Positions 33,482-41,822 of a stretch of DNA of 64,000 nucleotides are shown piece by piece. The DNA comes from an uncultured Bacteroidia bacterium. Its GTDB lineage: Bacteria; Bacteroidota; Bacteroidia; Bacteroidales; F082. The notes beneath the pieces were generated by a model. That model was given only the letters and a program-made list of their open reading frames with translations, searched no databases and had not been told where the DNA came from. Location: contig CADADR010000004.1 of assembly GCA_902786745.1 (NCBI GenBank), forward strand, positions 144,258-208,257, written 5' to 3'. Within the stretch, counting starts at the first letter, position 1; the number at the start of each line of letters is the position of its first letter. Both the position numbers and the translations under genes were made by a program.

Positions 33482-34735
33482 ATGAAACATAGATTTTTTT
33501 ACTTCATCCTACTGTTGGTTGCTTGTCTGGCAGGAAGCCTGAAGGCCACAGCCCAACAAAAGACTATCGTCTATGGCAGCCTCGGCACGCCAAACGTGAA
33601 TATCAGCATCAGCAACACCCCATACGGCACCAGCACCGATGCAAAAGGGCAATACGCCCTCACACTCCGCGACCGCACCAAGGCCATTCAACTATACTAT
33701 TCCTGCATTGGCTATCAAGACACCATCGTGAGCCTCGCTCCGAAGCAGCTGCAATGCGATTCCGTCAACATCAGCTTCAGGATGCGGAAACAAGACTACG
33801 ACCTGAATGAAGTGACCGTGACGGCCAAGCAAAAACTCTATGGATCAAAGTACTATTTCATGGACTTTGAGGTTTTCGACCGAACGATTTGCATTCTGGC
33901 AGCTTGTCCCAACAAAAACCTACGTTGCCTCATCATGGCCGACGAGGACTTTCACGGATTTGACACCATCCCCATCCCGGCGCACATCACGCCCGAACTC
34001 GTGAAACGCGACTGCATGGGCAACTGCCAACTCATCGCCAACGACAGCGTCTACGAAATCGACCTGACGGCAAAGCCGCACAGGTTTGTTGCCGTCGAGA
34101 GATACCACTATTTCAGGACAATGGGTGACTGCCTATTTGCCACCAAGGAGCATGTTTATTTCAAGGAGAAAGGCATACAAGGTTATCTCGCCTCGTTCTA
34201 TAGGGTAGACCGCAAGACAAAAAGACCGCAACAGCTTTTCATGAGCGACATGACCGACAACATCAATAGATATTGGGATGAAATGACGTTTTTCCTGTCC
34301 CACTGGGATCCCACCTCGCATGGTGCACCTCCTGGCGTTTGGAGTCGCCACATCAAACAACACTGGTTTCGGCCTTCTGATGCGGAATTGCTTTTGGCCG
34401 ACGACAAGTTGTATTATTTCGACCAAAGCCTCGGTTATATCCAACGCTATGATCTGGATATACACAAAATCGACTCCTGCACCATCCAGTATCCTTTCAT
34501 GGAAGGTTGGAAACACACCCTCTATCAAGACCCTGCGCAAAACAGGTTTTACACCATTATAAAAGACCAGATGTTTGAAATAGACCCTTTATCGGGAAGC
34601 ATAGCATCAAAAACAAAACTGAATCCCAGTCTTTATTCAAAAATATCCATTCATAGCGGACAACTCTTCCTATTAAAGAAAGCACATTATTCTTCGGGCG
34701 GGACTACAACCTTCATTGAAAGAAGAAAACTATAA
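33482..34735 (+). CDS. Exported protein, carboxypeptidase-regulatory-like domain plus propeller-like body, paralogue 2
   Basis: This 417-residue protein starts with a signal peptide (to about residue 24). Its N-terminal domain (TIVYGSLGTPNVNISISNTP ... LYYSCIGYQDTIVSL ... YDLNEVTVTAK, about residues 25-120) is nearly the same as that of paralogue 3. From TAKQKLYGSKYYFMDFEV onward it differs from both neighbours apart from general composition. The YYSCIGYQDT and LNEVTV phrases are typical of the plug-proximal domain of Bacteroidota receptor proteins. No catalytic motif was recognised. It has its own promoter and is followed after 23 bases by paralogue 3. Confidence 0.72.
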   Translation: MKHRFFYFILLLVACLAGSLKATAQQKTIVYGSLGTPNVNISISNTPYGTSTDAKGQYALTLRDRTKAIQLYYSCIGYQDTIVSLAPKQLQCDSVNISFRMRKQDYDLNEVTVTAKQKLYGSKYYFMDFEVFDRTICILAACPNKNLRCLIMADEDFHGFDTIPIPAHITPELVKRDCMGNCQLIANDSVYEIDLTAKPHRFVAVERYHYFRTMGDCLFATKEHVYFKEKGIQGYLASFYRVDRKTKRPQQLFMSDMTDNINRYWDEMTFFLSHWDPTSHGAPPGVWSRHIKQHWFRPSDAELLLADDKLYYFDQSLGYIQRYDLDIHKIDSCTIQYPFMEGWKHTLYQDPAQNRFYTIIKDQMFEIDPLSGSIASKTKLNPSLYSKISIHSGQLFLLKKAHYSSGGTTTFIERRKL

Positions 34736-34758
34736 GAACACCATAAACCTCAACTACT

Positions 34759-36015
34759 TTGGCACACAAACGTTACTTCCCCATCTTGCTCTTTGCCACC
34801 TGCCTAACGCTAAGCCTGAAAGCCAACGCTCAGCAAAAAACCGTCGTTTACGGCAATCTAGGTGTAGAGAACGCGAACATCAGCATCAACAACACCCCTT
34901 ACGGTACCAGCACCAATGCCAAGGGATGGTATACGTTGCCCTTGTACAATCGCGCAAAGACCGTTCAGTTGTACTATTCTTGCATCGGTTATCAGGATAC
35001 CATCGTGAGCCTCACGCCGAAACAACTACAGCACGATTCCATCAATATCAGCTTCAAAATGCGGCCAAGAGATTACGCATTAAACGAAGTGACCGTAAGT
35101 GAAAACGTGCCTGAAATTGCTTACCACGAGAAGATGATTAGCCTTATGGCCTATGAAATCAACGAGATGGGCTTGTATATGATCGTCTATCGCAAAAGCA
35201 GCAATGCGCTGGTTCACCTTTCGTTGGAGATGGACACTTTATCGGTCCTTCCCATAGCAAGAAAATACGAAAGGCTCTACAAAGACGTATTCGGACAAAT
35301 CCATCTGATGAGCTACGATTCAACCTACCAGATCGGACATCGACGCATTGGCGACACCTTTATGGATGCCGAACTGTTTTACGGGATGACGCTCCAAGAA
35401 TTTTACAGAATCATGGGCAATAATGCAGCGGCTACCGACAGCATTTTCGTTATCGCCACCTATGATGGCAGATTCGCTCAAGAATTGTATTACCACTATT
35501 TCAAAAAAGGCGCCCCCGACGCCCATCTTTTGGAATACACTTTCGACCAAGAAGGCGTGGACCTGACAGAAAACATAATTAAATTCGGCGTGGGCGGACT
35601 TATCCCTCCTCCACCGATATATGACCCTATATTTGCAGCAGGAGACTCTTTGGTCTTATTCAACTTCGAGGCAGACAAGATTGAGTTTTTCGACAAAAAC
35701 GCACAACTGATTGGAGAGACGCCTATGAAGTTTCACCGCTATCAGAAATGGGATGGGAAATGGCCTATGAAAAGCAATTGGTACAGGATGGTTCTAGAAG
35801 ACGTGGCCAAGAAGCAGTTCTATGCGGTTTTTGAAGACGAAAGTGTCCTGACTTTAAAGAAGATTAACCTGAAAACAGGGGAAGCAAAAGATGTCGCCAC
35901 CTTATCTGGATTCCAATTTGTGTTGCTTCCCAGAGTCCATGATGGGTTTTTATATTTCATGTACCATACCGGCATCACGCACAGCAAGGCGCTTTATAGG
36001 ATGAGGATTGAATAA
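34759..36015 (+). CDS. Exported protein, mosaic paralogue 3 of the triple cluster
   Basis: A 418-residue protein with N-terminal 115 residues like paralogue 2 (QQKTVVYGNLGVENANISIN ... LYYSCIGYQDTIVSLTPKQL) and a body and C-terminus like paralogue 1 (MKFHRYQKWDGKW ... RVHDGFLYFMYHTGITHSKA). The only start that leaves a signal peptide is TTG at 34759 (MAHKRYFPILLFATCLTLSL). It lines up with the MKHRFFYFILL start of paralogue 2, so an original ATG may have been lost. No promoter box is evident in the 23-base gap, and it is probably co-transcribed with paralogue 2. Function unknown. Confidence 0.7.
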   Translation: MAHKRYFPILLFATCLTLSLKANAQQKTVVYGNLGVENANISINNTPYGTSTNAKGWYTLPLYNRAKTVQLYYSCIGYQDTIVSLTPKQLQHDSINISFKMRPRDYALNEVTVSENVPEIAYHEKMISLMAYEINEMGLYMIVYRKSSNALVHLSLEMDTLSVLPIARKYERLYKDVFGQIHLMSYDSTYQIGHRRIGDTFMDAELFYGMTLQEFYRIMGNNAAATDSIFVIATYDGRFAQELYYHYFKKGAPDAHLLEYTFDQEGVDLTENIIKFGVGGLIPPPPIYDPIFAAGDSLVLFNFEADKIEFFDKNAQLIGETPMKFHRYQKWDGKWPMKSNWYRMVLEDVAKKQFYAVFEDESVLTLKKINLKTGEAKDVATLSGFQFVLLPRVHDGFLYFMYHTGITHSKALYRMRIE

Positions 36016-36021
36016 AATCCC

Positions 36022-36029
36022 TACCTTTG
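36022..36029 (+). promoter_or_regulatory. -7 element TACCTTTG directly before malQ
   Basis: TAnnTTTG ends only 4 bases before the malQ ATG. Transcription from it would begin at or very near the start codon, giving a leaderless or nearly leaderless mRNA. Confidence 0.65.
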
Positions 36030-36033
36030 CGGC

Positions 36034-38046
36034 ATGAAAACCCTATTCAGATTACGATACGACAGCCGCTGGGGCGAGGAATTGTTCCTCACAGGAAACA
36101 CCAATGAATTAGGCCTTTGGAATCCCAACAAGGCCGTTCCGATGGAATATGTGGGGCCTGGGATTTGGTCCGTTTCCGTAGAGACGCGGCTCGCCACGTC
36201 TCTACAAACGGTGGAATACAAATATTTCATCCGCGAAAACGGCCAAATCCGTTGGGAAGACGGCCCCAACCGCATTTTACCCGAGGGCAAAGACTGCGTT
36301 TGGGACTGGTTCGGTCTCACCGAACGCCAAACGATGCGAGGCGTGGCTGTGCCGCTGTTCAGCCTGCGTTCGGAGAACGATTTTGGCATCGGCGAATATG
36401 CCGACCTGCCGAAACTGGGCGATTGGTGCGTGGCCAACGGTCTGAAAATCATACAAATCCTGCCCGTTAACGACACGACGGCACATTTTGACTGGCACGA
36501 TTCTTATCCATATTATGCCATTTCGGCATTTGCACTGAACCCGATCTATTTGAACATTGAACAACTGTGGGCTTCCCCACCTATAGATTCGCTTCGGATT
36601 TTGAAGGCATGTCATACCGAGCCATCAGGCGAAGCGTATCTATGCCTTCAAAATCCTCGGAATGACATAGGTGGGAAAGCTACATCTTTCAAGCGGATGC
36701 GGACAATGCTCAACAAGGAGGAATCGGTCAATTACCCCAAGGTGCTGAAAGCCAAATGGAAGTATTTCCAAATCGCTTTCGAGCAACAATGGGAATCGCT
36801 AAAAGAAGCTTCTGATTTCCAGCAATTCATCAAAGACAACGAAGACTGGCTCCCCGACTATGCTCAATATTGCGCCGAGCGCGACGGCAACGGCTCGGAA
36901 ATCCACCTCTTCTTGCAATACCACTGCGATAAGCAACTGCGCGAAGCCGTCAAGGCCTTGCACGACAAGGGCCTGCTGCTGAAAGGCGACATACCCATCG
37001 GTGTGAATCCTTCAGGCGTAGATGTGAAATCACATCCCGACCTGTTTAACCTCGATGTGCAAGTCGGCGCCCCACCCGATGACTTTGCCGCCGAGGGTCA
37101 GAACTGGGGCTTCCCGTCCTACAACTGGGAAGCGATGGCCAAGGACGGCTACGCCTGGTGGCAACGCCGCCTGCAAGTGATGGCGCGCTATTTCGATGCC
37201 TACCGCATCGACCATATCTTGGGCTTCTTCCGCATCTGGGAGATTCCCAAGACGGCCAAGTCGGGCTTGCTGGGGCATTTCACTCCTGCCCTACCGTTGA
37301 GCGAGGAAGAAATTGAAGGCTTCGGTTTCCATTTCATCAAAAGCAAACATGTGAAAAAGGGCGTGGACACACTTTTCATCCTTGCGCCCAACGAGAAAGA
37401 CAAATACATCCCGCGCATCGAACTGCACAAGACCAAGACCTACCAAACCCTCAACGAGGAACAGAAACACGCTATCGATGCCATTTACGAGGACTTCTAT
37501 TTCCATCGCCACAACGATTTCTGGAAACAGAAAGCCTTAGAGAAACTGCCCGCTCTCATCAATGCAACGAAGATGGTTGCCTGCGGCGAAGACCTTGGTA
37601 TGATTCCAGCATGCGTGCCCGAAGTGATGCAGGAGTTAGGTATCATGAGCCTTGAGGTGCAGCGTATGCCCAAGGTGTTTGGCCATCAGTTTGTGCAGAC
37701 CGAAGACCTGCCCGAGAGCTGTGTCTATTCCACCGGCACCCACGACATGCCTACCTTGCGTGGCTGGCTGGCCGAAGACCGCGTGCGTACCCGCCAGTTC
37801 CTCGACAGCCTCGACCTCGACGACCGCAAAGTCACGGCCAAGACGCTCAAAAAGATCATGGAAAAGCATCAAGACAGCCCCTCGAAATGGAACATCTACC
37901 CCCTGCAAGACCTGCTTGACTTGGACGAAAAGAATTGGTCACCCAACCCTGTGGACGACCAAATCAATGTTCCCTCCAACGCTAAAAACCAATGGAAATG
38001 GCGGATGAAGATGAATTTGGAGGCATTATTATCTTCCATCCAATAA
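36034..38046 (+). CDS. malQ: 4-alpha-glucanotransferase (amylomaltase) with N-terminal CBM20
   Basis: A GH77 disproportionating enzyme (670 residues) that transfers alpha-1,4-glucan segments in glycogen or starch use. Residues 1-100 are a CBM20 starch-binding domain (LRYDSRWGEELFLTGNTNEL ... EYKYFIRENGQIRWEDGPNR). The catalytic domain starts at RGVAVPLFSLRSENDFGIGE. Catalytic residues are Asp393 (YRIDHI), Glu519 (CGEDLGMIP) and Asp571 (TGTHDMPTLRGW). Two palindromic repeats are inserted in frame: one in the CBM20 (36178-36205, giving VETRLATSLQT) and one after NIEQLW (36576-36675, giving RILKACHTEPSGEAYL and flanks). Neither hits a catalytic motif. There is only one CBM20, whereas Bacteroides homologues that I remember are longer. 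Confidence 0.92.
   Translation: MKTLFRLRYDSRWGEELFLTGNTNELGLWNPNKAVPMEYVGPGIWSVSVETRLATSLQTVEYKYFIRENGQIRWEDGPNRILPEGKDCVWDWFGLTERQTMRGVAVPLFSLRSENDFGIGEYADLPKLGDWCVANGLKIIQILPVNDTTAHFDWHDSYPYYAISAFALNPIYLNIEQLWASPPIDSLRILKACHTEPSGEAYLCLQNPRNDIGGKATSFKRMRTMLNKEESVNYPKVLKAKWKYFQIAFEQQWESLKEASDFQQFIKDNEDWLPDYAQYCAERDGNGSEIHLFLQYHCDKQLREAVKALHDKGLLLKGDIPIGVNPSGVDVKSHPDLFNLDVQVGAPPDDFAAEGQNWGFPSYNWEAMAKDGYAWWQRRLQVMARYFDAYRIDHILGFFRIWEIPKTAKSGLLGHFTPALPLSEEEIEGFGFHFIKSKHVKKGVDTLFILAPNEKDKYIPRIELHKTKTYQTLNEEQKHAIDAIYEDFYFHRHNDFWKQKALEKLPALINATKMVACGEDLGMIPACVPEVMQELGIMSLEVQRMPKVFGHQFVQTEDLPESCVYSTGTHDMPTLRGWLAEDRVRTRQFLDSLDLDDRKVTAKTLKKIMEKHQDSPSKWNIYPLQDLLDLDEKNWSPNPVDDQINVPSNAKNQWKWRMKMNLEALLSSIQ
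36178..36205. repeat. GTAGAGACG palindrome inside malQ
   Basis: GTAGAGACG / CGTCTCTAC perfect 9-base arms around a 10-base centre. They are the same arms as the intergenic copy at 63649-63675. It is read in frame as part of the CBM20 domain. Confidence 0.85.
36576..36675. repeat. 100-bp compound inverted repeat inside malQ
   Basis: Outer arms CCCACCTAT / ATAGGTGGG enclose arms GGATTTTGAAGGCAT / ATGCCTTCAAAATCC (15 of 15 paired) and GTCATACCGAG / CTCGGAATGAC (one mismatch). It contains a TGTCATACCGAG...CGAAG...ATCTATG unit like the one in waaA. The length keeps the malQ frame open. Confidence 0.88.
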
Positions 38047-38053
38047 AAAAGCT

Positions 38054-38061
38054 TATCTTTG
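38054..38061 (+). promoter_or_regulatory. -7 element TATCTTTG of deoC
   Basis: TAnnTTTG match 20 bases upstream of the ATG. Confidence 0.75.
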
Positions 38062-38081
38062 AAGCCTAAATTCAAAACACC

Positions 38082-38918
38082 ATGAAGTTTAAACCCTACA
38101 ACCATAGCGAAGCCGCGCTCAACGAGCGCATTGCATTGATTCTCAACGAAGAGAAGAAAAAAGGTCACGAGAAGGAAGCTTTGCGCACCATCTTCCAAAG
38201 CATCGACTTCACCACCTTGGAAGCCTTCGACAACGAAGCCAAAATCAAGGACTTCTGCGAGAAAGCCCTGGCCTTCCCGAAGCATAAACCGCACCTCAGC
38301 GTGCCCGCCATCTGCATCTACAGCCCTTTCATCCGTCAGGCCAAGAAACAGCTTGAAGGTAGCGGCATCCGTGTGGCCACAGTGGCCTGCGCCTTCCCTT
38401 CGGGCATGATGCCCTTCGACCTAAAGGTTAAAGAGGTGGAATATTGCGTCAACGAAGGCGCCGACGAGGTGGACATGGTCATCTCACGCGGCACGTTCCT
38501 CGCTGGTCGCTACGACGAGATCTTCAACGAAATCAAAACCATCAAAGAGACCTGCGGCAACAAGGCCAAACTGAAAGTCATCCTCGAGACGGGCGAACTG
38601 AAGACCGTGGAAAATATCCGTAAGGCCAGCGAACTGGCCATCCTCGCTGGTGCCGACTTCATCAAGACCTCGACAGGCAAGGTGCCGGTGGCTGCCACCC
38701 CACTCGCTGCCATTGTCATGATCGACACCATCAAGGAATATTACGAAGCCACGGGCAAGAAGGTTGGCTTCAAGCCTGCCGGCGGCATGAAGGTGCCAGA
38801 AGACGCCCTCACCTACTACTATCTCGTGAAAAACATCCTCGGCGAACAGTGGCTCAATCCGAACCTCTTCCGTGTGGGCACGAGCCGTCTTGCTGGATTG
38901 ATTTTGGAACTATTATAA
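38082..38918 (+). CDS. deoC: Deoxyribose-phosphate aldolase
   Basis: Class I aldolase cleaving 2-deoxyribose 5-phosphate to acetaldehyde and glyceraldehyde 3-phosphate in deoxynucleoside catabolism (278 residues). The Schiff-base lysine is Lys195 in ADFIKTSTGK. The proton-relay partners are Asp131 in GADEVDMVIS and Lys231 in GFKPAGGMK. The VATVACAFPSG segment is the family's CVxxxFPxG motif. An N-terminal extension of about 45 residues relative to E. coli-type short forms is present. It is first in an apparent operon with the OsmC-like and TSCPD genes. Confidence 0.93.
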   Translation: MKFKPYNHSEAALNERIALILNEEKKKGHEKEALRTIFQSIDFTTLEAFDNEAKIKDFCEKALAFPKHKPHLSVPAICIYSPFIRQAKKQLEGSGIRVATVACAFPSGMMPFDLKVKEVEYCVNEGADEVDMVISRGTFLAGRYDEIFNEIKTIKETCGNKAKLKVILETGELKTVENIRKASELAILAGADFIKTSTGKVPVAATPLAAIVMIDTIKEYYEATGKKVGFKPAGGMKVPEDALTYYYLVKNILGEQWLNPNLFRVGTSRLAGLILELL

Positions 38919-38928
38919 AACTCTAAAT

Positions 38929-39339
38929 ATGGCAACAATTAAAGGAACATACAAAGGTAATCTCCGCAACGAGATGACCCATGTGCAGTCGGGCAACACC
39001 ATCCTCACCGACGCACCCACCGACAACCACGGCAAAGGCGAAGCCTTCTCGCCCACCGACCTCGCCTGCGCAGCCCTCGCCGGCTGCATGATGACCATCA
39101 TGGGCATCAGTGCCAAAGGCCACAAATTCGACATCGACGGCACCACCTACACGGTGAAGAAGACCATGAACGCCGACCCGCGCCGCATCGGACAGATCGA
39201 CATCGTGTTCAACTTCCCTACAAAGAAATACACCGAGAAGCAGAAGGCCTTGCTATGGGCTGCCGCTGAGAGCTGCCCCGTAGGTCGCTCATTGCACCCT
39301 GATGTCATCGTCAACATCACCATGAACTTCCAAGCCTGA
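38929..39339 (+). CDS. OsmC/Ohr family protein
   Basis: This 136-residue protein has the OsmC fold. The first conserved region FSPTDLACAALAGCMMTIM contains the resolving/peroxidatic-type Cys of the GC motif, and the second is ALLWAAAESCPVGRSLHPDV with the SCPV cysteine. Members reduce organic hydroperoxides through these two cysteines. Whether this one defends against peroxides or has another thiol role is not shown. It lies 10 bases after deoC and shares one base with the following TSCPD gene. Confidence 0.88.
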   Translation: MATIKGTYKGNLRNEMTHVQSGNTILTDAPTDNHGKGEAFSPTDLACAALAGCMMTIMGISAKGHKFDIDGTTYTVKKTMNADPRRIGQIDIVFNFPTKKYTEKQKALLWAAAESCPVGRSLHPDVIVNITMNFQA

Positions 39340-39587
39340 TGAGATACACCTATAGAACCCAAGGCACCTGCAGCCAAGCCATCGAGTTTGAAATCGAGGA
39401 TGGCGTTTTGAGAAATGTACAGTTCTATGGTGGTTGCAATGGCAACACACAAGGTGTGAGCGCTCTAGTGGAAGGCATGAAAGTAGAGGATGTGCTGCAA
39501 CGCCTCGAAGGCATCCGATGCGGCTTCAAAAACACCTCGTGCCCCGACCAGCTGTGCAGGGCGATACGTCAGGCCATGGAGCAATAA
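39339..39587 (+). CDS. TSCPD domain small protein
   Basis: An 82-residue protein of the stand-alone TSCPD family: GTCSQAIEFEIEDG at the start, YGGCNGNTQGVSAL in the middle and RCGFKNTSCPDQLCRAI at the end. Five cysteines are present in total. The same domain is found at the C-terminus of vitamin B12-dependent ribonucleotide reductases. The free-standing form has no settled function. The start codon overlaps the osmC-like stop (TGATG), which indicates translational coupling. Confidence 0.85.
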   Translation: MRYTYRTQGTCSQAIEFEIEDGVLRNVQFYGGCNGNTQGVSALVEGMKVEDVLQRLEGIRCGFKNTSCPDQLCRAIRQAMEQ

Positions 39588-39599
39588 AGTTGGTCACGC

Positions 39600-41120
39600 T
39601 CAGAAATGGAAACGCTGTCGATGCACAGCTATCTTTTCCTTGAAATTGGCCAAACGCGAACCGGCTTCCGATAAGGGATCCGGCAGACCTTCATTGTTTG
39701 TCACTTGACCCGCACTACCTCCGCGCCAAAAGCGCTCAGAGAAAGCCATCAAAGCATCCAATTCCTCATCCCCGAATTCGTTCAAAGAGAGGAAGCCACC
39801 TTGGCCAATAGCCATCTTTGAGAAAACACGATTCACTAGGGGAAACTGCGCATTGTTGCTCAACAAAAACAAACCAACATCAGCCACATTGGGGATATCG
39901 TCAACCATTTTGATGCCCAAGTCACTGGCGTATTCCCTTAAGCTGTTGACTTCCTCTTCAGAGCATTTTCCCTTGCCGCTCCATTGCAGGTAATTCAACT
40001 TATAGAATGACATCACGTCCAACAACCTTTTTATCTCGTTAAATGTCAGTTTTTCGTTGTACCTATCAAGGCTGATGCCACGATAAGGACAAGCCGGCTT
40101 GTCGTAAAAATCAACGTTAGCAATCTTCCCGTCCTCACCAATGAGCTGGCTAAGGGTGCTTTGTGCCCAAACCACATTGCCTGAAACGATGGCCTTACCC
40201 CGTCGGGTGATGATGTGGTACTCGTCGGGATCGTCGAACGTCTCCTCGGCATTGACCACCATCTTCTTAAACGGATATCTCTTCCTCGTAAATTGCTGAT
40301 AATCCTTTGGCTCTGGTATCACATCCGTCTTTGTATCCAACTCATAATAGCGCACATAGTCGATGCGTAGTTCTACAGGCAACTTGGCCGTGTCGATATA
40401 GGGCGAGCGGTCGTAACCCAGCTGCGCATCCAAAATCAGGAAGTAATCGTGCTGGCTGAAGGGAAACTGGCCATTGGCCCCATCGCGAAAACGCGGATAG
40501 TTCAGCGTCTTGCGACCGTTCACAAAGAAAACCAGGCTGTCGTGAAAACGTTCCAAGGCATAGGTGTTGTACTCCCCTTCGTTATACTTTGGATAAACCA
40601 CCTGAGAGGGCCGGTTGCGTTTGCGTAGGTTGACCGTATAGTGGCTGTGCACCGTTTGGTTCACCGTAGGATTACTCCTGAAATGCTCCATGATGTCAAT
40701 CTCTCCGCCATGAGGCCAATCCAAAGCCTGACTGGTTTGAGGCAACATCCAGATGGCAGGCCAAAAACCCTGTGCCACGTCGAACTTGGCACGCACCTCC
40801 AACCTCCCAAAGCCAAAGGATTTCTTATGTTTGCTCCAAACGCCGCCCGTCAGAAAAGGGGCTTTATCGTTAGGCATGAAGTCATTCACCATGCCACGCA
40901 ACACCAGGGATCCATCGTTGAAGGCATAAAGCGTGTCGGCCGACGACATGTGGACGGCCCATTCCGACCTACCCCGCCATATCTTCGACCAAACCTTGGT
41001 ATCTAGGACATCGCCATTGAATTCATCGTTCCACATCAAGGCATAACGGCGATGCTCCTGTGCCGAAATCGAACCCGCTAAACAACTGAATATCAATAAA
41101 GTAATTAAACACCTCTTCAT
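39600..41120 (-). CDS. GH16 glycosidase fused to a catalytically gutted GH20 remnant
   Basis: A 506-residue exported protein (signal peptide to about residue 20). Residues 25-275 are a GH16 jelly roll with the catalytic GGEIDIMEHF (Glu140, Asp142, Glu145), so it likely hydrolyses a beta-1,3- or mixed-linkage glucan or a related galactan. From about residue 300 the sequence switches to GH20 beta-hexosaminidase features: NVVWAQSTLSQLIGEDG, then YRGISLDRYNEKLTFNEIKR and LLDVMSFYKLNYLQW (start of the TIM barrel), then LMAFSERFWRGG and LPDPLSEAGSRLANFKEK (end of the barrel). The middle of the barrel with the catalytic Asp-Glu pair is missing, so the GH20 part cannot be active. No promoter box was clear upstream. 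Confidence 0.82.
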   Translation of the reverse strand: MKRCLITLLIFSCLAGSISAQEHRRYALMWNDEFNGDVLDTKVWSKIWRGRSEWAVHMSSADTLYAFNDGSLVLRGMVNDFMPNDKAPFLTGGVWSKHKKSFGFGRLEVRAKFDVAQGFWPAIWMLPQTSQALDWPHGGEIDIMEHFRSNPTVNQTVHSHYTVNLRKRNRPSQVVYPKYNEGEYNTYALERFHDSLVFFVNGRKTLNYPRFRDGANGQFPFSQHDYFLILDAQLGYDRSPYIDTAKLPVELRIDYVRYYELDTKTDVIPEPKDYQQFTRKRYPFKKMVVNAEETFDDPDEYHIITRRGKAIVSGNVVWAQSTLSQLIGEDGKIANVDFYDKPACPYRGISLDRYNEKLTFNEIKRLLDVMSFYKLNYLQWSGKGKCSEEEVNSLREYASDLGIKMVDDIPNVADVGLFLLSNNAQFPLVNRVFSKMAIGQGGFLSLNEFGDEELDALMAFSERFWRGGSAGQVTNNEGLPDPLSEAGSRLANFKEKIAVHRQRFHF

Positions 41121-41190
41121 AACACGTTTATTTCAGCGTGTAAAAATACAAATTTCCGCCTAGCATTGAGGCTTTCTCGGCCGAGTTTCT

Positions 41191-41198
41191 TACTTTTG
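41191..41198 (+). promoter_or_regulatory. -7 element TACTTTTG of the cyclo-ligase gene
   Basis: TAnnTTTG match 17 bases upstream of the ATG at 41216. Confidence 0.75.
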
Positions 41199-41215
41199 CC
41201 AAAAATTTCAGAAGC

Positions 41216-41740
41216 ATGGAGAAAAAAGAACTGCGCGCCCACATCAAGGCATTGAAGAAACAGCACACCAAAGAGCAGCTGATGGAACAGTCGGAGAAGA
41301 TCCTAACCAAGTTGGAACAACACCCCGACTTCATCAAAGCCGAAAGGGTCATGCTATACAGCGCCTTGCCCGACGAGGTGCAGACCCAGGCCTTTCTTGA
41401 GAAATGGCATTTGAAGAAACAGATCATCCTCCCCACTGTCGTTGGCGACGACATCGTCCCTGTGGAATACGGCAAGGACACCGCTTTTGCTGTGGGCGAC
41501 TTCAACATCCTGGAGCCACAAAACGAACCCTATCAAGGGGACTTCGACCTCATCATCGTCCCTGGCGTGGCCTTCGATTGCAAGGGTAACCGCATAGGTC
41601 GTGGACGCGGCTATTACGACCGCTTCCTCTGCCAGCATCTCGATGTGAAACGCATCGGCATCTGTTTCGACTTCCAACTGGTCGAAGAGGTGCCCACCGA
41701 GCCCTTGGACATCCGTATGGACGAAGTCATTTCGCTCTAA
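41216..41740 (+). CDS. 5-formyltetrahydrofolate cyclo-ligase
   Basis: ATP-dependent enzyme converting 5-formyl-THF to 5,10-methenyl-THF in one-carbon metabolism (174 residues, normal length; fau/ygfA family). Motifs are the N-terminal KKELRAHIKALKKQ with basic ATP contacts, MLYSALPDEVQT, and the C-terminal DLIIVPGVAFDCKGNRIGRG followed by RGYYDRFL. It is monocistronic, with its own promoter, next to the protease cluster. Confidence 0.92.
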   Translation: MEKKELRAHIKALKKQHTKEQLMEQSEKILTKLEQHPDFIKAERVMLYSALPDEVQTQAFLEKWHLKKQIILPTVVGDDIVPVEYGKDTAFAVGDFNILEPQNEPYQGDFDLIIVPGVAFDCKGNRIGRGRGYYDRFLCQHLDVKRIGICFDFQLVEEVPTEPLDIRMDEVISL

Positions 41741-41786
41741 ATTGTGAATTCTTTTCCATAATGCACGAGCATTCCGATATTTTTCC

Positions 41787-41794
41787 TATTTTTG
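41787..41794 (+). promoter_or_regulatory. -7 element TATTTTTG of the second C10 peptidase gene
   Basis: TAnnTTTG match 28 bases upstream of the ATG at 41823. Confidence 0.75.
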
Positions 41795-41822
41795 AAGCCT
41801 TTAATTCAACATCAAATAGTCT

